Of a DNA stretch of 9,501 bases, positions 5,976 to 9,501 are shown piece after piece. The translations under genes were made by a program, and so were the position numbers. This DNA comes from UBA668 sp966112835 (GTDB lineage Bacteria > Actinomycetota > Acidimicrobiia > Acidimicrobiales > Ilumatobacteraceae), in the NCBI GenBank assembly GCA_966112835.1, contig CBHWEI010000157.1, positions 1 through 9,501 on the forward strand, given 5' to 3'. The notes below the pieces were generated by a model that was not told where the DNA came from, ran no database searches, and was given only the letters and a program-made list of their open reading frames with translations. Each line of letters starts with the position of its first letter. Position 1 is the stretch's first letter.

Positions 5976-6466
5976 ACGCATCGTCCGCCGATCAGCCCCG
6001 CCTGCAGGCCAAGGTGCTCACCGTCAGCGACGGCGTCATCGCCGGCACCCGGGTCGACACCAGCGGTGCGGCGCTCGTCGAGCTGCTCCAGGCCAACGGC
6101 TTCGACGTCGTCGACCAGCAGGTCGTGGCCGACGGCACCGACAACGTGGCCGCCGCGCTCCGGTCGCTCACCGACGGCTTCGCCGGCCTGGTGGTGTCCA
6201 CCGGCGGCACCGGGTTCGCCCAGCGCGACCAGACCCCCGAAGGCACGCGAGCGGTCATCGAGCGCGAGGCCCCCGGCCTGGCCGAGGCAATGCGCCTGGT
6301 GAACCCGCTCGGCCGGCTCAGCCGCGGCATCGTCGGCGTGCGCGGCCTGTCGGTCATCTGCAACACGCCCGGCTCCCCGAAGGGCTGCGTCGAGCAACTG
6401 TCGGCCATCCTCGACGTGCTGCCCCACGCGTTGCGCCTGCTGGCCGATTCGCCGACGGCGCACTGA
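5972..6466 (+). CDS. MogA/MoaB-type molybdopterin-binding protein (molybdopterin adenylyltransferase-like)
   Basis: The protein has 164 residues and is a single MoCF-binding (MoaB/Mog) domain. Mog adenylates molybdopterin before molybdenum insertion in molybdenum-cofactor synthesis. The glycine-rich binding loop is VVSTGGTGFAQRDQTPEGTR (74-93), with the conserved Asp86 and TPE. LSRGIVGVRG (116-125) and NTPGSPKGC (131-139) complete the family pattern. The N-terminal strand AKVLTVSDG (13-21) is also typical. I leave the symbol blank because Mog and MoaB cannot be told apart with certainty by eye. The ATG at 5972 overlaps the rsmB stop; an AGGA lies 4 nt upstream and a TACCGT -10-like box 8 nt upstream, so coupling or a local promoter are both possible. 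No other cofactor gene is in the window. Confidence 0.88.
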   Translation: MNASSADQPRLQAKVLTVSDGVIAGTRVDTSGAALVELLQANGFDVVDQQVVADGTDNVAAALRSLTDGFAGLVVSTGGTGFAQRDQTPEGTRAVIEREAPGLAEAMRLVNPLGRLSRGIVGVRGLSVICNTPGSPKGCVEQLSAILDVLPHALRLLADSPTAH

Positions 6467-6502
6467 GCCCGAATCGAAGGGGCTGGCGCGGGGCGCCCCC
6501 GC

Positions 6503-6508
6503 TAGCCT
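6503..6508 (+). promoter_or_regulatory. Predicted -10 element for hisG, leaderless geometry
   Basis: TAGCCT within GCTAGCCT lies exactly 7 nt before the GTG at 6516, identical in sequence and spacing to the def promoter. It supports both a leaderless hisG mRNA and the GTG start. A perfect 10-bp palindrome GGGGCGCCCC (6490-6499) lies directly upstream, in the -35/-10 spacer; whether it is an operator is unknown. Confidence 0.6.
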
Positions 6509-6515
6509 CACCCGG

Positions 6516-7391
6516 GTGCTGAAGCTCGTCCTGCCCAAGGGTTCCCTCGAGAAGGCCACGCTCGAACTGTTCGAAGCGGCCGACCTGCCGGTCGTGCGCT
6601 CCTCGTCGGTCGACTACAAGGCCTCCATCGACGATCCGCGCATCGCCGAGGTGCGCATCCTGCGCCCGCAGGAGATCCCCACCTACGTGTCGGAAGGGCT
6701 GTTCGACCTGGGCATCACCGGCCGCGACTGGGTGGAGGAGACCGCGAGCGACGTGGTCAGCCTGGGTGAGCTGAAGTACTCCAAGGCCACGGCGCTACCC
6801 ATCAAGGTGGTCGTCGCGGTGGCCGGCGACTCGTCGGTCACGTCGGTCGACCAGCTGCCCCACGGCGTGCGGGTGAGCACCGAGTACCCCGAGCTCACCC
6901 GGCGCTACTTCGCGGCCAAGGGCATCCAGGCCGACATCCGCCTCAGCTACGGCGCCAGCGAGGCGAAGATCCCCGACATCGCCGACTGCATCGTCGACAT
7001 CACCGAGACCGGCCGGGCACTGCGCGCCGCCGGCCTGCGGATCATCGACGAGATGCTGCAGAGCTACACCGAGGTCGTGGCCAACAAGGCGGCCTACGAC
7101 GACCCGGTGAAGCGCCACGCCATGGGCCAGCTCATGACCCTGCTGAACGGCACGCTCGACGCCCGCGGCAAGGTGCTGGTCAAGATGAACGTCGGCGCCG
7201 ATCAGCTCGACGCGGTCATCGGCCTGCTGCCGTCCATGAAGTCGCCCACGGTGAACCCGCTGGCGGGGGAGGGCGGCTTCGCCGTCGAGACCGTCGTCGC
7301 CAAGCGGCAGATCAACACGCTCATCCCCGCGCTGAAGGACGCCGGCGCCACCGGCATCCTCGAGCTGCCCATCTCGAAGATCATCCCGTGA
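6516..7391 (+). CDS. hisG: ATP phosphoribosyltransferase, long form with regulatory domain
   Basis: HisG joins ATP and phosphoribosyl pyrophosphate in the first step of histidine synthesis. At 291 residues it is the long, HisZ-independent form. The N-terminus LKLVLPKGSLEKAT and the segment EGLFDLGITGRDWVEE (60-75) belong to the periplasmic-binding-like catalytic domain. The PRPP-binding loop is in CIVDITETGRALRAAGLRII (158-177). The C-terminal ferredoxin-like regulatory domain (about 217-291, VLVKMNVGADQLDAVIGLLP to GILELPISKIIP) normally binds histidine for feedback inhibition. The GTG start follows the predicted -10 box by 7 nt and gives the standard family N-terminus. No other his gene is adjacent, and hisE, a common partner in actinobacteria, is absent here. 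The stop overlaps the next gene as GTGA. Confidence 0.97.
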   Translation: MLKLVLPKGSLEKATLELFEAADLPVVRSSSVDYKASIDDPRIAEVRILRPQEIPTYVSEGLFDLGITGRDWVEETASDVVSLGELKYSKATALPIKVVVAVAGDSSVTSVDQLPHGVRVSTEYPELTRRYFAAKGIQADIRLSYGASEAKIPDIADCIVDITETGRALRAAGLRIIDEMLQSYTEVVANKAAYDDPVKRHAMGQLMTLLNGTLDARGKVLVKMNVGADQLDAVIGLLPSMKSPTVNPLAGEGGFAVETVVAKRQINTLIPALKDAGATGILELPISKIIP

Positions 7392-7603
7392 TCACCATCG
7401 GCACCGTGCAGACCGGCACCGTCGTGGCGTTCGACGCGTCCGTCGGCCTCGGCGAGGTCCAGGGCGCCGACGGCGCCCGCTACCCCTTCCACTGCATCGA
7501 GATCGCCGACGGCACCCGCGACATCGCGGTGGGCCAGGCGGTGCAGTTCACGCTGCTGGGCAAGCTCGGCCGGTTCGAGGCCGCAGGCATCACCAAGGGG
7601 TGA
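7388..7603 (+). CDS. Small divergent cold-shock-domain-like protein
   Basis: The protein has 71 residues, the size of CspA-family proteins, which bind single-stranded RNA or DNA through an OB fold. The resemblance is in GTVVAFDASVGLGEV (10-24, where CspA has GTVKWFN...KGFGFI) and YPFHCIEI (32-39, where CspA has VFVH), followed by the usual GQ-V-F pattern (GQAVQFTLLG, 49-58). The RNP1 aromatics are replaced: Phe to Leu21 and Phe to Glu23. The KWF tryptophan is also absent, so the classical nucleic-acid surface is largely lost. The GTG start overlaps the hisG stop, and the ATL gene follows after 7 bp, suggesting co-translation. The fold is likely; a function in cold shock is not supported. A second possible start is GTG 7406. 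Confidence 0.72.
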   Translation: MITIGTVQTGTVVAFDASVGLGEVQGADGARYPFHCIEIADGTRDIAVGQAVQFTLLGKLGRFEAAGITKG

Positions 7604-7610
7604 CACCACC

Positions 7611-7913
7611 GTGCAGCAGCGCGACCGCGAGATCCTCGACGTCATCCGCTCGCTGCGCGAGGGCGAAGTGGTCACCTACGGCGACATCGCCGCCGACGCC
7701 GGCCATCCGCGGCAGAGCCGCTTGGTCGGGCGCCTGCTGGCCATCACCGCCGAGGAACTTCCCTGGTGGCGGGTGGTGAACAGCGTCGGCCGGCTGGTGC
7801 CGGGCAACGAGCGCGAACAGGCGCAGCTGCTGCGCGCCGAGGGTGTGACGGTGACCGACGGCCGGGTGCGCCGGGCGCCGATGGGGCGGTTCAGCCGCCC
7901 TGGACGTTCTTGA
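7611..7913 (+). CDS. Alkyltransferase-like (ATL) protein, MGMT family without active-site Cys
   Basis: The protein has 100 residues and corresponds to the DNA-binding domain of O6-alkylguanine-DNA alkyltransferases. REGEVVTYGDIAADAGHP (16-33) and RLVGRLLA (37-44) match the helix-turn-helix and arginine-containing segment. The active-site motif PCHRV of true alkyltransferases reads PWWRVV (51-56): Trp52 replaces the alkyl-accepting Cys and Trp53 the His. This marks an ATL, a family known to bind O6-alkylguanine and pass lesions to nucleotide excision repair. It cannot repair by alkyl transfer itself. The GTG start lies 7 bp after the previous gene, and there is no strong ribosome binding site. 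The 3' end overlaps the minus-strand gene by 23 bp (7891-7913). Confidence 0.9.
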   Translation: MQQRDREILDVIRSLREGEVVTYGDIAADAGHPRQSRLVGRLLAITAEELPWWRVVNSVGRLVPGNEREQAQLLRAEGVTVTDGRVRRAPMGRFSRPGRS

Positions 7914-8214
7914 TCTGCACGAACGCGATGCGGATGTTGCTGAGGGCCTCGTTCATGGTGACGTACTCGGCACCCAGGCGCTCGCCCAGCCCCTCCACCA
8001 GGCAGCCCATGGCGTCGATGGCCAGGGCGGCGTCGGCCAACCGTGGCGGCGTGGCGCTCAGGTGGATGGCTGCCAGCTCGTACAGGCCGACCACGTGGTT
8101 GGTGACGACCACCTCGGCGGGCACCTCCGCCAGGCGGGCACGGGAATCGCGCAGGGCGGCATCGGCGGCCTCGACGGTGTCGTCGACCTCGGAGGGAGTG
8201 TCATCGCTGGTCAC
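7891..8214 (-). CDS. DUF1844-like protein of unknown function
   Basis: The protein has 107 residues and no signal peptide or membrane segment. The N-terminal 25 residues are acidic. The core, LAEVPAEVVVTNHVVGLYELAAIHL (28-52) followed by AIDAMGCLVEGLGERLG (65-81) and ALSNIRIAFVQIKN (90-103), follows the pattern I recall for actinobacterial DUF1844 proteins (EVPAVEVI...HLM..., then a helical ITALAGLV-like block, then LRDGLRSLQLAF). DUF1844 genes are often near infC in actinobacteria, which fits the position here. I chose GTG 8214 over the longer frame from 8277 because TAGCGT lies exactly 7 nt upstream, as at def and hisG, and because the conserved part begins later. The family match is from memory and by eye; the function is unknown. 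Confidence 0.7.
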   Translation of the reverse strand: MTSDDTPSEVDDTVEAADAALRDSRARLAEVPAEVVVTNHVVGLYELAAIHLSATPPRLADAALAIDAMGCLVEGLGERLGAEYVTMNEALSNIRIAFVQIKNVQGG

Positions 8215-8221
8215 CTCTGGT

Positions 8222-8227
8222 ACGCTA
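8222..8227 (-). promoter_or_regulatory. Predicted -10 element for the DUF1844-like gene, leaderless geometry
   Basis: On the minus strand this reads TAGCGT within GCTAGCGT, followed by 7 nt and then GTG at 8214. It is the third case in the window of GCTAGC-N-T with 7-nt spacing to the start codon. Confidence 0.55.
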
Positions 8228-8249
8228 GCGGGCTGACAACTGAGGCGAA

Positions 8250-8299
8250 GTGGGACGTCGCCGTGCGACGACCCCACCCGGCCACCTGCCGCTCGCGGC
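8250..8299. other. Two hairpins in the DUF1844-infC divergent region
   Basis: GTGGG (8250-8254) with CGTCG (8256-8260) pairs to CGACG (8266-8270) and CCCAC (8273-8277), giving a 10-bp stem with a small internal loop. GCCGC (8288-8292) pairs with GCGGC (8295-8299). They lie upstream of the candidate infC -10 box at 8332, so they would be in the leader only if transcription begins further upstream. Role unknown. Confidence 0.45.
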
Positions 8300-8331
8300 T
8301 CGAAGGTGCGCCCGGGTCATCGAGGATTGCG

Positions 8332-8337
8332 TAGCAT
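8332..8337 (+). promoter_or_regulatory. Candidate -10 element for the infC-rpmI-rplT operon
   Basis: TAGCAT fits TANNNT and would start transcription near 8344, giving an 84-nt leader before the predicted infC start. No good -35 box is seen at the right distance. The leader has a small hairpin, GGCGA (8370-8374) with TCGCC (8382-8386), just before the first ribosome binding site. Confidence 0.4.
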
Positions 8338-8391
8338 GCCGCCTGAAGCGGTGTGTCTCCGTCGTGTTCGGCGACTTCGCATCGCCACCAC

Positions 8392-8421
8392 AGGAGGGGA
8401 CCACCCATTGCACAGGAGTGA
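8392..8421 (+). other. Possible AUU-started tetrapeptide ORF with strong ribosome binding site, ahead of infC
   Basis: AGGAGGGG (8392-8399) is a near-ideal Shine-Dalgarno sequence, 7 nt before ATT at 8407. Reading in the infC frame gives ATT GCA CAG GAG TGA, a 4-codon ORF. Its codons CAG GAG contain the second Shine-Dalgarno AGGAG (8414-8418) that serves the ATA at 8428. ATT is the start codon of E. coli infC, where IF3 itself selects against it. Whether ribosomes initiate here is inference. Confidence 0.45.
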
Positions 8422-8427
8422 GCAGCC

Positions 8428-9057
8428 ATAGCACCGCCGCAGCAACCAGAACACCGGTACAACGAGCGCATCCGTGCCCGTGAGGTCCGCCTCATCGGCG
8501 CCGACGGCAACCAGTTGGGCATCAAGCCCCTGCCCGAGGCACTCCAGTTGGCCCGCCAGGTCGACCTCGATCTCGTCGAAGTCGCGCCCATGGCCACACC
8601 GCCCGTGTGCCGGATCATGGACTACGGCAAGTTCCGCTACGAGGAGAGCCAGAAGGCCAAGGAGTCGCGCAAGAAGACCGTCCACGTGTCGATCAAGGAA
8701 GTGAAGTTCCGTCCCAAGATCGGCAAGGGCGATTTCGACACCAAGGTCCGCCACATGCAGGAGTTCCTGTCCGAAGGCCACAAGGTCAAGGTCACGCTCC
8801 AGTTCCGTGGTCGCGAGATGGCTCACCCGGAACTCGGCTCCAAGATTCTCGATCAGGTCCTCGAGCAGGTCGGCAGCGCCGGCAAGGTCGAGACCCAGGC
8901 TCGCCTCGAAGGGCGCAACATGACCATGGTCATCGCTCCCGAGAAGAAGGTCGTGCCGAAGAAGAGCTCCGAGGCCAAGGCACACGACGAACCCCACGCA
9001 GAGGCCGAACCGGCCCCCGCTGCGGACGAGCCCACTGCCGAGGCCGATCCCGCCTGA
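8428..9057 (+). CDS. infC: Translation initiation factor IF-3, non-canonical ATA start
   Basis: IF-3 binds the 30S subunit, blocks premature 50S joining and checks start-codon choice. The predicted protein has 209 residues. The N-terminal domain holds RYNERIRAREVRLIGADG (10-27) and the family signature with LDLVEVAPMATPPVCRIMDY and GKFRYEESQKAK. The C-terminal domain has IKEVKFRPKIGKGDFDTK, VKVTLQFRGREMAHPELG and EGRNMTMVIAP. An acidic Ala/Glu/Pro tail of about 30 residues follows. No ATG, GTG or TTG exists in frame between the TGA at 8419 and the conserved YNERIR, and starting at TTG 8515 would delete conserved residues. ATA 8428, 9 nt after AGGAG (8414-8418), is therefore the best start. 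Near-cognate starts are known for infC in other bacteria and permit feedback by IF-3. It is the first gene of the infC-rpmI-rplT operon. Confidence 0.95.
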   Translation: MAPPQQPEHRYNERIRAREVRLIGADGNQLGIKPLPEALQLARQVDLDLVEVAPMATPPVCRIMDYGKFRYEESQKAKESRKKTVHVSIKEVKFRPKIGKGDFDTKVRHMQEFLSEGHKVKVTLQFRGREMAHPELGSKILDQVLEQVGSAGKVETQARLEGRNMTMVIAPEKKVVPKKSSEAKAHDEPHAEAEPAPAADEPTAEADPA

Positions 9058-9071
9058 CGGATCGACATCCG

Positions 9072-9128
9072 AACGGGATCGCCCGGTGCGAACCCGTTTG
9101 AACACCCCCGGTGGAGCAGCGCTCCGCC
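9072..9128 (+). promoter_or_regulatory. Two intercistronic hairpins between infC and rpmI
   Basis: AACGGG (9072-9077) pairs with CCCGTT (9093-9098) around an inner CGC/GCG stem (9080-9082 and 9088-9090). Then GGTGGAGC (9110-9117) pairs with GCTCCGCC (9121-9128) with one G-T wobble and an AGC loop, ending 9 nt before the rpmI ribosome binding site. No T-run follows, so they are not simple terminators. Ribosomal protein L20 is known to repress this operon in E. coli and B. subtilis through RNA structures near here; that these hairpins do the same is inference. Confidence 0.5.
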
Positions 9129-9150
9129 ACACCCCACAGGAAACATCACC

Positions 9151-9348
9151 ATGCCCAAGATGAAGACCAGCAAGACCGCAGCCAAGCGGTTCTCCAAGAC
9201 CGGTACCGGCAAGCTGCGCCGTCTGCAGCAGAACCGTCAGCACCTGTTCGAGAAGAAGCCGTCCACCCGTACCCGCCGTCTCGACGGCATGGTCGACGTG
9301 CACCCCGGCGACGCGAAGAAGATCAAGCGCCTCCTCGGCGAGCGCTGA
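9151..9348 (+). CDS. rpmI: 50S ribosomal protein L35
   Basis: L35 is a small basic protein of the large ribosomal subunit. The 65-residue product has the standard start MPKMKTSKTAAKRF and the family segment TGTGKLRR (17-24), with a lysine- and arginine-rich composition throughout; residues 34-44 (EKKPSTRTRRL) are also typical. The ATG at 9151 is preceded by AGGAAA (9138-9143) at 7 nt. It lies between infC and rplT, the usual order in bacteria. Length is normal for the family and nothing is unusual in the coding sequence. Confidence 0.98.
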   Translation: MPKMKTSKTAAKRFSKTGTGKLRRLQQNRQHLFEKKPSTRTRRLDGMVDVHPGDAKKIKRLLGER

Positions 9349-9371
9349 TCCCGGTCAACCCCACAAGAACG

Positions 9372-9383
9372 AAGGAGAAGGAG
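9372..9383 (+). promoter_or_regulatory. Tandem ribosome binding sites before rplT
   Basis: AAGGAG occurs twice back to back (9372-9377 and 9378-9383). The second is 6 nt from the rplT ATG at 9390. The repeat is unusual in a window where most genes have a weak site or none, and fits the high synthesis rate needed for a ribosomal protein. Confidence 0.75.
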
Positions 9384-9389
9384 AGAACC

Positions 9390-9501
9390 ATGGCTCGAGT
9401 CAAGCGTGCCGTGAACGCAAAGAAGAGTCGTCGCCAGGTGCTCGAACGCGCCAAGGGCTACTACGGCAACAAGAGCCGTTCGGTCCGGGCGGCGAACGAG
9501 C
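9390..9501 (+). CDS. rplT: 50S ribosomal protein L20, N-terminal part (3' end outside window)
   Basis: The first 37 residues are visible, against about 115-125 for the whole protein. MARVKRAVNAKKSRRQVLERAKGY is the highly conserved L20 N-terminal extension that threads into 23S rRNA, and YYGNKSRSVRAANE continues the family pattern. L20 is an early assembly protein of the large subunit and a known translational repressor of its own operon in several bacteria. The ATG at 9390 follows two ribosome binding sites and lies 41 bp after rpmI. The gene is cut by the window end. Confidence 0.98.
   Translation, partial: MARVKRAVNAKKSRRQVLERAKGYYGNKSRSVRAANE

Noticed and set aside
8215..8277. Longer start for the DUF1844-like gene at 8277
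   Set aside because: The extra 21 residues are not family-like, and the extension crosses the predicted -10 box whose 7-nt spacing points to GTG 8214.
8418..8483. GTG-started 21-codon ORF overlapping the infC start in another frame
   Set aside because: Its Shine-Dalgarno would abut the GTG with no spacer, and nothing supports translation. The in-frame ATT tetrapeptide has far better spacing.
8515..9057. TTG 8515 as the infC start
   Set aside because: It would remove conserved IF-3 residues (YNERIRAREVRLIGADG) that are plainly encoded upstream in frame.

Overview
The window is about 9.5 kb of GC-rich, tightly packed chromosomal housekeeping DNA. Codon third positions are almost always G or C, GTG starts are common, and neighbouring genes overlap by four bases (GTGA or ATGA) at five junctions. 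The order metK-priA-def-fmt-rsmB is the one seen in Actinobacteria (Mycobacterium has metK, priA, fmt and fmu/rsmB together). The PriA is of the helicase-dead actinobacterial type, and a DUF1844-type gene lies next to infC as in other actinobacteria. My best guess, without a database search, is a member of the class Acidimicrobiia; Actinomycetota is much safer than the class.

Layout. (1) Positions 1-2341 hold the 3' two thirds or less of metK (SAM synthetase), overlapped by a complete priA. (2) Positions 2342-2822 are a 481-bp convergent intergenic region with no believable gene. It has an intrinsic-type terminator behind priA, a dense set of nested inverted repeats, and a 19-bp exact direct repeat of the priA 3' end (2323-2341 and 2802-2820) that brackets it. 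(3) Positions 2823-3431 (minus strand) encode an RsmC-like SAM methyltransferase, divergent from def. (4) Positions 3452-6466 form a translationally coupled cluster def-fmt-rsmB-mog: peptide deformylase, Met-tRNA formyltransferase, 16S rRNA m5C methyltransferase and a molybdopterin adenylyltransferase-like protein. (5) Positions 6516-7913 hold hisG (long form), a small divergent cold-shock-domain-like protein and an alkyltransferase-like (ATL) protein. (6) Positions 7891-8214 (minus strand) encode a DUF1844-like protein that overlaps the ATL gene tail to tail. (7) Positions 8215-9501 hold the infC-rpmI-rplT operon and its leader; rplT is cut by the window edge.

How the genes work together. 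def and fmt are the two ends of the N-formylmethionine cycle. rsmB, infC, rpmI and rplT serve ribosome assembly and initiation, and metK supplies the SAM used by RsmB and the RsmC-like enzyme. The histidine, molybdenum-cofactor and ATL genes are not functionally tied to these as far as can be seen.

The most unusual material is not a protein system. (a) The 479-bp stretch between copies of the priA 3' end looks like an insertion that kept priA intact. It contains paired hairpins with conserved loops and compensating stem changes, and hairpins that exclude one another. (b) Three gene starts share the geometry GCTAGC-N-T followed by exactly 7 nt and then the start codon, which predicts leaderless mRNAs. 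(c) infC has no ATG/GTG/TTG start in range and appears to begin at ATA, just after a possible ATT-started tetrapeptide ORF with a near-perfect ribosome binding site. I saw no defence system, CRISPR array, rRNA or tRNA.
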